A stretch of 64,000 bases of DNA, from contig NZ_BMSV01000012.1 in the NCBI RefSeq assembly GCF_014649335.1, positions 1 through 64,000 on the forward strand, read 5' to 3'. The DNA comes from Streptomyces roseolilacinus. Lineage in GTDB: Bacteria; Actinomycetota; Actinomycetes; Streptomycetales; Streptomycetaceae. The notes below the pieces were generated by a model. The model did not search any database, was not told where the DNA came from, and worked only from the letters and a program-made list of their open reading frames with translations. Each line of letters opens with the position of its first letter. The stretch's first letter is position 1. Position numbers and translations under genes: made by a program. Shown piece by piece: positions 53,368 to 62,700 of this stretch.

Positions 53368-54497
53368 GGAGGGTGCTTCGCGCGAAACCCCGTGGGCGGG
53401 GCCGTCCGCGCAGGGCCGCGGCCGCGGCGGCGCTGGCCGTCGCGCTCGCCGGATGCGGCACCGCCGAACAGGCGCACCTGGAAAGCGGCCCGAGCCCCAC
53501 GCACACCGAGTTCACGCCCCGCATCGGGCTGCTGCTGCCCGACACCCACACCGCGCGCTGGGAGACCTTCGACCGGCCGCTGATCGAGGCGAAGATCCGC
53601 CAGGTCTGCCCGGGCTGCACCGTGGACTACGCCAACGCCCAGGGCGGCGTCGCCGTCCAGAAGCAGCAGGTCGACTCGATGATCACCGCGGGCGTCGACG
53701 CCCTGCTCCTCAACCCCGTGGACTCCCGGGCCCTGGGCCCCGCGGTGGCCAAGGCCGCCGGCGCCGGCATCCCCGTCGTCTCGTACGACCGCCTCGCCGA
53801 CGGCCCGGTCTCCGGCTTCGTCTCCTTCGACGGCCGCAAGACCGGCCGACTCCAGGCCGAGGCGCTGCTCAGGGCCATGGGCGCCGAGGCGGACGGCGGG
53901 CAGGTCGTGATGATGAACGGCGACCCGGCCGACCCGAACGCCCTCGCGCTGGAGCGGGGCGCGCTCGAGGTCCTGAACGGCAGGGTGAGGATCGCCAAGG
54001 CGTACGACACCGACCGCTGGCGCCCCGAGGCCGCCCACGCCAACATGTCCGGCGCCATCGCCGCGCTCGGGGCCGGGAGCATCGACGGCGTGTACGCCGC
54101 CAACGACGGGCTCGCCGGCGGCGTCATCGCCGCGTTGAAGGCCAACTTCGTCGAACCGCTGCCGCCGGTCACCGGGCAGGACGCCGACCTCACCGCCATC
54201 CGGCGGATCATCGCCGGCGAGCAGTACATGACGGTGTACAAGCCGTTCAAGCCGATGGCCGAGGCCGCCGCCGAGATGGCCGTCGCGCTCGGCCGCGGGG
54301 ACCCGCCGAACGCCATCCCCCCGCAGGGCGGCGGCGAGGCCACCGTACGGGGCGTGCCGGCGATCCGCTTCACCCCGGTGCCCGTCACCGCGGCCACCGT
54401 GCGCGAGACCGTCGTCAGGGACGGGATGTACACGATCGCGCAGATCTGTACTCCGAAGTACGCGTCGGCGTGCGCGAAGGCCGGACTCACCGTGTAA
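53364..54497 (+). CDS. Sugar ABC transporter substrate-binding lipoprotein (XylF-like)
   Basis: A 377-residue periplasmic-binding family 4 protein. A twin-arginine-rich signal ends in LAVALAGC (Cys about residue 31), so it is a lipoprotein. The domain reads IGLLLPDTHTARWETFDRPLIEAKI, VDALLLNPVDS and GVYAANDGLAGGVIAALK, the xylose/ribose-binding pattern. GTGA overlap with the phosphatase gene; 26 bases to the ATPase gene. The sugar is unknown; xylose-like is a guess from similarity. Confidence 0.88.
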   Translation: MRRVLRAKPRGRGRPRRAAAAAALAVALAGCGTAEQAHLESGPSPTHTEFTPRIGLLLPDTHTARWETFDRPLIEAKIRQVCPGCTVDYANAQGGVAVQKQQVDSMITAGVDALLLNPVDSRALGPAVAKAAGAGIPVVSYDRLADGPVSGFVSFDGRKTGRLQAEALLRAMGAEADGGQVVMMNGDPADPNALALERGALEVLNGRVRIAKAYDTDRWRPEAAHANMSGAIAALGAGSIDGVYAANDGLAGGVIAALKANFVEPLPPVTGQDADLTAIRRIIAGEQYMTVYKPFKPMAEAAAEMAVALGRGDPPNAIPPQGGGEATVRGVPAIRFTPVPVTAATVRETVVRDGMYTIAQICTPKYASACAKAGLTV

Positions 54498-54523
54498 TCG
54501 GGCGGAGAAGGAGGTGGTCGTCG

Positions 54524-55306
54524 GTGCCGGTCCCGCCCCTGCTGGCCCTGCGCGGCATCCGCAAGCGCTTCGGTGCCGTCGAGGCGCTGGCCGACGTGGA
54601 GTTGGAGATCAGGGCCGGGGAGATCGTCGCCCTGATGGGCGACAACGGCGCCGGGAAGTCCACCCTCGTCAAGGTGATCGCCGGGGTCAGCCCCGCCGAC
54701 GAGGGGGTCGTCCGGTGGGAGGGCCGCACCGTGCGGGTGAGACGCCCCCACGAGGCCCACGCCCTGGGCATCGCCACGGTCTTCCAGGACCTGGCGCTCT
54801 GCGACAACCTCGACGTGGTCGGCAACCTGTTCCTCGGCCGCGAGCTGCGCCGGGCGGGCCTCCTCGACGAGGTCGAGATGGAGCGCCGCACCCGCGACCT
54901 GCTGGGTTCGCTCGCCATCCACGTGCCCGACCTGCGGGCCCGGGTGGCGACCCTGTCGGGCGGGCAGCGGCAGACCGTCGCGATCTCCCGCTCGCTCGTC
55001 GGGGAACCGCGGCTGCTGCTCCTCGACGAGCCCACCGCGGCCCTCGGCGTCCAGCAGACGAGCCGTTTCCTCGACCTCGTCGAGATGCTCCGCGACCGGG
55101 GCGTCGGCGTGCTCCTGATCAGCCAGAACATGGGTGACATCAAGGCCGTCGCGGACCGCGTCGCCGTCCTCCACCTCGGCCGCAACAACGGTTTCTTCGA
55201 CGTCAGCACCGCCTCGCAGGAGCAGATCATCTCCTCCATCACCGGCGTCACCAGTCCCCCCGGCGCCACCCGCCGCACCGCGCACGCACGGCGGGGGGAG
55301 CGGTGA
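54524..55306 (+). CDS. Sugar ABC transporter ATP-binding protein
   Basis: A 260-residue single-domain ATPase: Walker A GDNGAGKST (39-47), Q-loop Q88, signature LSGGQ (144-148), Walker B LLLLDEP (D168, E169). The H-loop His is replaced by Gln (ISQNM, Q201). One nucleotide domain instead of the fused pair of RbsA/XylG means it works as a homodimer. GTG with AAGGAGGT eight bases upstream. It overlaps the permease gene by 4 bases. Confidence 0.9.
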   Translation: MPVPPLLALRGIRKRFGAVEALADVELEIRAGEIVALMGDNGAGKSTLVKVIAGVSPADEGVVRWEGRTVRVRRPHEAHALGIATVFQDLALCDNLDVVGNLFLGRELRRAGLLDEVEMERRTRDLLGSLAIHVPDLRARVATLSGGQRQTVAISRSLVGEPRLLLLDEPTAALGVQQTSRFLDLVEMLRDRGVGVLLISQNMGDIKAVADRVAVLHLGRNNGFFDVSTASQEQIISSITGVTSPPGATRRTAHARRGER

Positions 55307-56502
55307 ACGGCCTCCGGCGGGCCCTCAGGAGCGGCACCGAGGCGGCCGGCCGGCGGCTGAGAGGCGGCGAGCCGGGCGTCCTGCCCGTCGTCGTCGGCGT
55401 CCTCGTGATCTGGTCGGTCTTCCAGATCCTCAACGGCAACTTCCTCGCGCCGCGGAACCTGTCCAACCTCAGCGTGGACATCGTCGGCGCCGGGATGATC
55501 GCCGTCGGCGTCGTCTTCGTCCTGCTGATCGGCGAGATCGACCTGTCGGTCGGGTCCGTCAGCGGCCTCGCCGCGGCGCTGTTCGCCGTGCTCAACGTGC
55601 AGCACGGCATGGCGGAGTGGCTGGCCGTCGTGATCGCCGTGCTCTCCGGCGCGGCGGTCGGCTCCCTGCACGGCTTCCTCATCGCCCGGGTGGGCGCGCC
55701 GGCCTTCGTCGTCACCCTCGCCGGGCTCCTCGGCTGGAACGGCCTGATGCTGTACGTCCTGGGCGCCGGCGGCACGGTCAACCTCGACGAGGACAGCCTC
55801 ATCGGCAAGCTGACCGGCCACTACTTCCACGAGGTCGCCGCCGCCTACGGCCTGGCGGCGGCCGGCTCGGTCCTGTGCTTCCTCGTGTACTACCGGGACC
55901 GGCGCCGGCGCAGGGCGGCCGGCATGTCGCACCGGCCGCTCGCGGAGATCGCGGTGCGCACCGGCGCGGTGGCGCTGGTCGCCTTCTCCGCCGCGCACGT
56001 GCTCAACCGGTTCCAGGGCCTGCCGCTCGCCCTGCTCGCCTTCCTCCTCGTCGTCGGCGGCCTCGACCTGGTGCTGCGCCGCACCCGCTACGGGCGGAAG
56101 GTGTACGCCCTCGGAGGCGGCGGCGAACCGGCCCGGCGCGCCGGGATCGACGTCGTCCGCGTGCGGGTGTCCGTCTTCATGCTGTCCGGGACCATGGCCG
56201 CGGTCGGCGGGCTGTTCCTCGCCTCACGGATCACGTCGGTGAGCCAGACGTCCGGGTCGAGCCTGCTGCTGATGAACGTGATCGCCGCGGCCGTGATCGG
56301 CGGCACCAGCCTCTTCGGCGGCCGCGGCACCACCTGGTCCGCCCTGCTGGGCATGCTCGTCATCCAGTCGATCGCCTCGGGGATGTCCCTCCTGGGCATC
56401 CAGTCGGCCGTCCAGTTCATGATCACCGGTGGGGTGCTGCTGGCGGCCGTCGTCATCGACACCGTGGCGCGGCGCACCCGCAGGGAGCACGGCCGGGCGT
56501 AG
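55303..56502 (+). CDS. Sugar ABC transporter permease (XylH/RbsC-like)
   Basis: A 399-residue permease with about ten helices. The BPD_transp_2 motifs are clear: FVLLIGEIDLSVGSVSGLAAAL (about residues 70-92), GLLGWNGLMLY, RYGRKVYALGGGGEPARRAGI and AAVIGGTSLFGGRGT near the end. It completes an importer with the two genes before it. GTG start overlaps the ATPase stop. No sugar-catabolic gene or ROK/LacI repressor is next to it. Confidence 0.9.
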   Translation: MNGLRRALRSGTEAAGRRLRGGEPGVLPVVVGVLVIWSVFQILNGNFLAPRNLSNLSVDIVGAGMIAVGVVFVLLIGEIDLSVGSVSGLAAALFAVLNVQHGMAEWLAVVIAVLSGAAVGSLHGFLIARVGAPAFVVTLAGLLGWNGLMLYVLGAGGTVNLDEDSLIGKLTGHYFHEVAAAYGLAAAGSVLCFLVYYRDRRRRRAAGMSHRPLAEIAVRTGAVALVAFSAAHVLNRFQGLPLALLAFLLVVGGLDLVLRRTRYGRKVYALGGGGEPARRAGIDVVRVRVSVFMLSGTMAAVGGLFLASRITSVSQTSGSSLLLMNVIAAAVIGGTSLFGGRGTTWSALLGMLVIQSIASGMSLLGIQSAVQFMITGGVLLAAVVIDTVARRTRREHGRA

Positions 56503-56513
56503 GGCCCGGCGGC

Positions 56514-56927
56514 TCAGCCGAGTCCGAGGGCGGGGATCTCGATGGCGGGGCACCGGTCCATGACCATGTCCAGTCCCGCCGCGCGGGTCCGCGCGTACGC
56601 CTCCTCGTCGACGACGCCGAGCTGGAACCAGACCGCCCCGGCGCCCTTCGCCACCGCCTGGTCCGCGATGTCCCCGGCCAGCTCGCTGTGGACGAAGACG
56701 TCCACGACGTCCACCGGGAAGGGGACGTCGGCCAGCGTGGCGTACCCCTGCTCGCCGTGCACGGCCTCCGCCTTCGGGTGCACCGGTACGACCCGCTTGC
56801 CGAACCGCCGGAGCACGGCCGCCACGCCGTACGCCGCCCGTGACCGGTTCGTGGACAGGCCGACCACGGCCCAGGTGTCGCCGGACTCGGTGAGGATCCT
56901 GCGGATGGTCTCCGTATCGCCGTACAC
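56514..56927 (-). CDS. CoA-binding domain protein
   Basis: A 137-residue Rossmann-fold protein of the CoA_binding_2 family: WAVVGLSTNRSRAAYGVAAVLRRFGKRVVPVHPKA and DIADQAVAKGAGAVWFQLGVVDEEA. Related to the succinyl-CoA ligase alpha N-terminal domain but alone. Function unknown. GTG at 56927 follows AGGAGA by six bases. It converges on the sugar permease gene with only 11 bases between. Confidence 0.88.
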   Translation of the reverse strand: MYGDTETIRRILTESGDTWAVVGLSTNRSRAAYGVAAVLRRFGKRVVPVHPKAEAVHGEQGYATLADVPFPVDVVDVFVHSELAGDIADQAVAKGAGAVWFQLGVVDEEAYARTRAAGLDMVMDRCPAIEIPALGLG

Positions 56928-57018
56928 GTGCCGTCTCCTGCCTTCCGGGGGCTGTCCCTGTGCGGGCAACCAGGCTACGGCGCCCGGCATTCCGGGGAAT
57001 CCGCTTTACGCGCGAGAT

Positions 57019-57058
57019 GGATAGTGACACTATCCGGTTATGGGTAGTTCAACTATCC
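57019..57058. promoter_or_regulatory. Twin 17-base operators
   Basis: GGATAGTG-A-CACTATCC (57019-57035) is a perfect palindrome and GGGTAGTT-C-AACTATCC (57042-57058) is a near-perfect second copy, centres 23 bases apart. TTTACG (57005-57010), 17 bases, CACTAT (57028-57033) is a possible promoter lying across the first site. Confidence 0.85.
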
Positions 57059-57105
57059 GTTCAGTGCCGCGTCCACCCGCCGCGGCCCGCCGAGAGGAGC
57101 CCGCC

Positions 57106-57534
57106 GTGCCCGCCCTGCCCTGGACCAGGCCCCACCCCGCCCCCGCGCACGCCCCCGCCTTCGTCATGGCCTCGCGCTTCGAGGTGCACTCCCTCAGGGA
57201 CGTGCCGCGCTTCCTCCTCAAGTCCCTCGCCGCCTGGCGGCAGGTCACCACCGCGCCGGGCGCCTACGGGGCCTCCCTCGACGCCCGGCCGTTCGAGCGG
57301 ACCTTCTACACCCTCTCCGCCTGGCGGGACCGCGACGCCCTGTACGCCTACGCCCGCGCCGAACCCCACCGCGGGATCATGAAGGACCTCCGGTCGACGA
57401 TGCGCGCCTCCACGTTCACCTTCTGGGAGACGACCACCGACGACCTGCCGCTCACCTGGGACGAGGCCCGGCGCCGCCTCGCCGAGCAGGCCGCCCGGGA
57501 CGCCGCGGGGGGAGCCGTGCCGGGACGCGGCTAG
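57106..57534 (+). CDS. Antibiotic-biosynthesis-monooxygenase-like (dimeric alpha-beta barrel) protein
   Basis: A 142-residue protein with the short ABM/DUF3291 fold: VMASRFEVHSLRDVPRFLLKSLAAWRQVTTAPGAYGASLDARP and FYTLSAWRDRDALYAYARAEPHRGIMKDL. Function unknown; related folds include monooxygenases and heme-degrading enzymes. GTG at 57106 has GAGAGGAG; an upstream ATG at 57040 would translate the operator, although it is placed for leaderless initiation. Its TAG stop is part of the target duplication of a MITE. Confidence 0.75.
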   Translation: MPALPWTRPHPAPAHAPAFVMASRFEVHSLRDVPRFLLKSLAAWRQVTTAPGAYGASLDARPFERTFYTLSAWRDRDALYAYARAEPHRGIMKDLRSTMRASTFTFWETTTDDLPLTWDEARRRLAEQAARDAAGGAVPGRG

Positions 57535-57742
57535 GGAGTGTCTTCAAAGTAGCGTCGTTCGCCCGTAGGGCGGGCCGGGCGGCGTCTGGTGCGTGCGATC
57601 GCAAGGCGGAGGAGGGAGCCACTGCGGAGCATTGGCGACCGACGACAACGCGGCTGGGGGTCCCCCCTGCTCGAGCGCAGCCGAGAGCTCGGGGGAGGGC
57701 GTGCCAGACGCCGCCCGGCAGACGGGACTTTGAAGACACGAC
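57535..57742. mobile_element. MITE-like non-autonomous element, 208 bases
   Basis: Terminal inverted repeats of 16 bases with 14 matching (GGAGTGTCTTCAAAGT left; right end reads ACTTTGAAGACACGAC) are flanked by direct CTAG copies (57531-57534, 57743-57746). A second, perfect 16-base inverted repeat lies inside (57574-57589 with 57704-57719), as does a GGGGGTCCCCC...CTCGAG...CTCGGGGGA repeat (57655-57696) of a kind scattered widely in Streptomyces. There is no transposase frame. An IS5-type transposase acting in trans is the likely mover (inferred from the 4-base duplication). Confidence 0.75.
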
Positions 57743-57755
57743 CTAGGGTGGCGGG

Positions 57756-58382
57756 ATGCAGGAGCAGTACCTGACGGTGGCCCGCGAGGGCGTGCACGAG
57801 ACCGAGATCAACCGATCGCGCTTCCTCTGCGCGCTCGCCCCCGCCGCGACCGAGCGGGAGGCCCAGGACTTCGTCGCCCGCGTCCGGCGCGAGCACCCCA
57901 CCGCCACCCACAACTGCTTCGCGTACGTCATCGGCGCCGACGCCGCCGTCCAGAAGGCCGCCGACGACGGCGAACCGGGCGGCACCGCCGGCGTGCCGAT
58001 GCTCCAGATGCTGCTGCGCCGCGACGTGCGGTACGTCGCCGCCGTCGTCACCCGCTACTACGGCGGCGTGAAGCTCGGCGCCGGCGGCCTCATCCGCGCC
58101 TACGGCGGCGTCGTCGGCGAGGCCCTCGACGCCGTCGGCACCGTCACCCGCCGCCGGTTCCGGCTCGCCACCGTCACCGTCGACCACCAGCGGGCCGGCC
58201 GGCTCCAGAACGACCTGCGCGCCGCCGGCCGGTCCGTCCGCGACGTGCGGTACGCCGACGCCGTCCGCATCGAGGTCGGCCTGCCCGACGCCGACGTGGA
58301 CGCCTTCCGCGGCTGGCTCGCCGACGCCACCGCCGGCACGGCCACGCTGGAGCTCGGCGGCGAGGCGTACGGCGACGGCTGA
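57756..58382 (+). CDS. YigZ/IMPACT family protein
   Basis: A 208-residue UPF0029 protein: N-terminal IMPACT domain (NRSRFLCALAPAATEREAQDFVARVRREHPTATHNCFAYVIG, DDGEPGGTAGVPML, VVTRYYGGVKLGAGGLIRAYGG) and a C-terminal DUF1949-type ferredoxin-like domain (about 140-205). IMPACT proteins bind translation factors in eukaryotes; the bacterial role is unclear. TAGGGT (57744-57749) ends six bases before the ATG, a leaderless layout, but its T-A-G comes from the MITE target site and the -35 region is now MITE sequence. Confidence 0.9.
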   Translation: MQEQYLTVAREGVHETEINRSRFLCALAPAATEREAQDFVARVRREHPTATHNCFAYVIGADAAVQKAADDGEPGGTAGVPMLQMLLRRDVRYVAAVVTRYYGGVKLGAGGLIRAYGGVVGEALDAVGTVTRRRFRLATVTVDHQRAGRLQNDLRAAGRSVRDVRYADAVRIEVGLPDADVDAFRGWLADATAGTATLELGGEAYGDG

Positions 58383-58532
58383 CCGCCCGCCCCCTCCCCG
58401 CCCGCCGCACGGCCTCCCGCCGCCACGGCCGCCGTGCCGGCGCGCGGAGGACCCCCCGGCGGATGGCAGACTTGCCTACCGGCCCGGGAGGCGGACGAGC
58501 GGTACAGCGACACAGGGGGGCGGGGCGGAGCC

Positions 58533-59708
58533 GTGAGACTTCTGCACACATCGGACTGGCACCTGGGCCGGTCCTTCCACCGCGTCAGCCTCCTCGACGC
58601 CCAGGCCGCCTTCCTCGACCACCTCGTCGCCACCGTCCGCGACCACGGGGTGGACGCGGTCCTCGTCGCCGGCGACGTGTACGACCGGGCCGTACCGCCG
58701 CTCACCGCCGTGGAGCTGTTCGACACCGCCCTGCACCGGCTCGCCGAAGCCGGCGTGCCCACGGTGATGATCTCCGGCAACCACGACTCGGCCCGCCGCC
58801 TCGGCGTCGGCGCCCGCCTCATCGAACGCGCCGGCATCCACCTGCGCACCGACCCCGACGGCATCGGCACCCCCGTCGTCCTCCCCGACCCGCCCCACGG
58901 CGACGTCGCCCTCTACGGGCTGCCCTACCTCGAACCGGCCCTCGTGCGCAAACGCCTCGGCGCGCCCAAGGCCGACCACCGGGCCGTCCTCTCGGCCGCC
59001 ATGGACCGCGTCCGCGCCGACCTCGCGGACCGCCCGGCCGGCACCCGCTCGGTCGTCCTCGCCCACGCCTTCGTCTCCGGCGGCGAACCCAGCGACAGCG
59101 AGCGGGACATCACCGTCGGCGGCGTCGCCTCCGTACCGGCCGGCGTCTTCGACGGCGTCGACTACGTCGCCCTCGGCCACCTGCACGGCTCCCAGGCCCT
59201 CACCGACCGCGTCCGCTACTCCGGCTCGCCCCTCGCCTACTCGTTCTCCGAGTGGCGGCACCGCAAGACCATGTGGCTCGTCGACCTCGCCCCCGACGGC
59301 GGCGTCACCGCCGAGCGGATCGACTGCCCCGTCCCGCGCCCCCTCGCCCGCATCCGCGGCCGCCTCGACGACCTCCTCGCCGATCCGGCCCTCGACCGCC
59401 ACGAGGACGCCTGGGTCGAGGCCACCCTCACCGACCCGGTGCGCCCCGCCGAGCCCATGGTCCGGCTCGCCCGGCGCTTCCCCCACGCGCTCGGCCTCGT
59501 CTTCGAGCCGGAGCGCGCCGACACCGCCGACGACCTCCTCTCCTACGCCCGCCGCCTGCGCGGGCGCACCGACCAGCAGATCGCGGAGGACTTCGTGACC
59601 CACGTCCGCGGGGCCGGGCCCGACGCCCGTGAACGGGCCGTCCTGCACGGCGCCTTCGCCGACGTGCGCGCCGACCTCGCCGTGCGCGAACGCGAGGTGG
59701 GCAGGTGA
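58533..59708 (+). CDS. sbcD: Exonuclease subunit SbcD (Mre11 family)
   Basis: A 391-residue Mn-dependent nuclease. Phosphoesterase motifs are in order: SDWHLGR (D8, H10), GDVYDR, SGNHDS, LAHAFVSGG and GHLHG, followed by the capping domain (about 280-391). With SbcC it opens hairpins and processes blocked DNA ends. GTG at 58533 after a GGGGCGGAG tract; overlaps sbcC by 4 bases, so the subunits are made together. Confidence 0.96.
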   Translation: MRLLHTSDWHLGRSFHRVSLLDAQAAFLDHLVATVRDHGVDAVLVAGDVYDRAVPPLTAVELFDTALHRLAEAGVPTVMISGNHDSARRLGVGARLIERAGIHLRTDPDGIGTPVVLPDPPHGDVALYGLPYLEPALVRKRLGAPKADHRAVLSAAMDRVRADLADRPAGTRSVVLAHAFVSGGEPSDSERDITVGGVASVPAGVFDGVDYVALGHLHGSQALTDRVRYSGSPLAYSFSEWRHRKTMWLVDLAPDGGVTAERIDCPVPRPLARIRGRLDDLLADPALDRHEDAWVEATLTDPVRPAEPMVRLARRFPHALGLVFEPERADTADDLLSYARRLRGRTDQQIAEDFVTHVRGAGPDARERAVLHGAFADVRADLAVREREVGR

Positions 59709-62700
59709 GGCTCCACCGGCTCCGCGTCACCGGCTTCGGCCCCTTCGGCACCGCCCAGGAGATCGACTTCGACGCGCTCTCCGCCGCCGGCCTCTTCCTC
59801 CTCCACGGCCCGACCGGCGCCGGCAAGACCTCCGTGCTCGACGCGGTCTGCTTCGCCCTGTACGGATCCGTCCCCGGCGCCCGGCAGGCGCCCGGCGCCC
59901 CGCTGCGCAGCGACCACGCACCCGCCGACACCGTCACCGAGGTCGTCCTCGACCTGACCGTCGCCGGCCGCCGCCTGGAGGTCACCCGGCGGCCCGCCCA
60001 GCCCCGCCCCAAGAGGCGCGGCCGCGGCTTCACCACCGAGAAGGCCCAGTCCTGGCTGCGCGAGTACGACCCCGCCACCGGCACCTGGAACGGCCTGAGC
60101 CGCTCCCACCAGGAGATAGGCGAGGAGGTCGCCCAGCTCGTCGGCATGAGCCGCGACCAGTTCTGCCAGGTGGTCCTGCTGCCGCAGGGCGACTTCTCCC
60201 GCTTCCTGCGCTCCGACGCCGAGGCGCGCGGCAGGCTCCTCGGCCGGCTGTTCGGCACCCGCCGCTTCGCCGCCGTCGAGGAGCGCCTCGCCGAGCTGCG
60301 CCGCGCCGCCGAACAGCGGGTCCGCGAGGGCGACCAGCGGCTCCTCGCCCTCGCCCACCGCATGGCGCAGGCCGCCGGTGACGCCGCCGGCGACTGGCCC
60401 GCGCCCGACGGCGCCCCCGGCGACCCCGGCCTCACCGAAGCCGTCCTGGGCTGGGCCGCCGTCGCCCGCTCCGGCGCCCGCGAGGCCCTCGACACCGCCG
60501 GCCTCGCCCTGGCCGCGGCCGAGGCGCGGCAGGCCGCCGCCCGCCGCGCCCTCGACGAGCGGCGCGACCTCGCCGCCCTGCGCGAGCGGTACGAGGACGC
60601 CCGCCGCCGCGCCGCCGCCCTGGAGGAGGGCAGGGCCGGGCACGACGCGCGGCGGGCCCGCCTCGACGAGGCCCGCGCGGCCGAACGGGTGGCCGGGCCG
60701 CTCGCCCTGCGCGACGAGGCGGAGCGCGGGCACCGCGCCGCGGGCACCGCCCGCGACCGCACCCGGGCCGCCCTGCCCGCCGACCTCGCCGACGCCGGGG
60801 CGGAGGCGCTCGCCCGCCTCGCGCAGACCCGCCGCCAGGAGCTCGGCGGCCTCGACTCCGCCCGCCGCGCCGAACAGCGCCTCGCGGAGATCGCCCGCGA
60901 GCGCGCCGACCTCGACCGGCAGGCCCGCGCCGACGACCACTCCCTCCAGGACGCCGCCGACTGGCCGGCGGGCTGGGACGCCGCCCGGCGCGCCCTCCTC
61001 GACCGGGTCGACGCCGCCCGCGAGGCCGCCACCCGCGCCGAGCACCTCCTCGGGCGGCTCGCCCCGGCCCGCCGCCGGCTGGCCGCCGCCCGCCGCCGCG
61101 ACGCCCTCGCGCGGGACGCGGCCGCCGCCGAGGTCCGCCTGGCGGCCGCCAGGGAACGGGCCAACACCGCCCACGAGACCTGGCTCGACCTGCGCGAACG
61201 CCGACTGCGCGGCATCGCCGCCGAACTCGCCGCGCACCTGGAGGACGGCGCCCCCTGCGCGGTCTGCGGCTCCGCCGAGCACCCGTCGCCCGCACGACCC
61301 ACCGCCGACCACGTCGACCGTGCCGCGGAGGCCGGCGCGTACGAGGCGCACACGCACGCCGCCGAGGCCCGCACCACCGCCGAACGGGACCTGGCCGTCG
61401 TACGGGAGGCCCTCGCCGCCGCCGCGGCGGAGGCCGCCGCGCGGCCGTCACCCGACGCCGGCGAGGACGACGGGGCCGGCACCGGCGAGGACCACGGCGC
61501 CGACACCCACGGCCCGGACGGGGACGGCCCCGCGGGCCCGGCCGTCGCCGCGCTGGAGGACCTCGTCGCACGGCTGGAGCGCGAGCACGCCGAGGCACGC
61601 GACCTGGCCGCCGACAGCCACCCCGCGCGCGAAGCGCTGGAGCGCGCCGAACGGGAGCACACCCGGCGCGTCGAGGAGCGCCGGCAGGCGGAGGTGCGGG
61701 CCGCCGCCCGGGCCTCCCGGCGCGAGACGCTCGACCAGGAGCAGGCGGCCCGCGAGGCCGACCTGGCCCGTGCCCTCGGCGACGGCGGCGGCACCGTCGC
61801 CCGCCGGGCGGCCGCCCTGGAACGCGAGGCGGCCGCCCTCGACGCCGCCGCCGACGCGGTCCGGGACGCCGAGGCCGCCGCGCGGCGGCTCAAGGAGGCC
61901 GACGACCGGCTCGCGGACGCCGCGTACCGGGCCGGGTTCGCCACGCCGGCCGCCGCCGCGGCCGCCCTCCTCGACGACGCCGCCCGCCGCGACCTCCAGC
62001 GCCGGGTCGACGCCTGGCAGGCGGAGGCCGCCGTGGTCGCCGACCGGCTCGCCGAGCCCGCCGCCCGCGCCGCCGCCGAGGGGCCGCCCGCCGACGTCGC
62101 GGCCGCGGTCGCCGCCCACGACGCCGCCGAGCGCGCCGCCCGCGCCGCCGCCACGACGCTCGCCGCCCACCGCGACCGGTGCGCCGAACTCGACCGCCTC
62201 TCCGCGCGCGCGGCGGACGAGGTCCGCACGCTGGGCCCGCTGCGCGCCGAGTACGACCGGGTGGCCCGGCTCGCCACGCTCACCGCGGGGACCTCCGCCG
62301 AGAACGAGCGGCGGATGCGCCTGGAGTCGTACGTCCTGGCCGCCCGGCTCGAACAGGTCGCCGCCGCGGCCACCGCCCGGCTGCAGCGCATGTCGTCCGG
62401 CCGCTACACCCTCGTCCACTCCGACGCCCGCAGCGGCGGCAAGCGCGCCGGTCTCGGCCTGCACGTCGTCGACGCGTGGACCGGCGGCGAACGCGACACG
62501 GCGACGCTCTCGGGCGGCGAGACGTTCTTCGCCTCCCTCGCCCTGGCGCTGGGCCTCGCGGACGTCGTCACCGACGAGGCGGGCGGCGTCCGCCTGGACA
62601 CGCTCTTCATCGACGAGGGGTTCGGCAGCCTCGACGAGCAGACGCTCGACGAGGTGCTGGACGTCCTCGACTCGCTGCGCGAACGGGACCGCAGCGTCGG

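Noticed and set aside
57106..57534. Antibiotic biosynthesis cluster suggested by the ABM-like fold
   Set aside because: The fold is generic and the neighbours are housekeeping genes.
57655..57696. GGGGGTCCCCC...CTCGGGGGA taken as a stand-alone terminator
   Set aside because: It lies within the MITE-like element and matches a scattered Streptomyces repeat, so it was reported as part of that element.
59428..62391. A 987-codon minus-strand frame of Ser/Ala/Arg opposite sbcC
   Set aside because: Produced by the Ala/Arg-rich coiled-coil codons of sbcC on the other strand.
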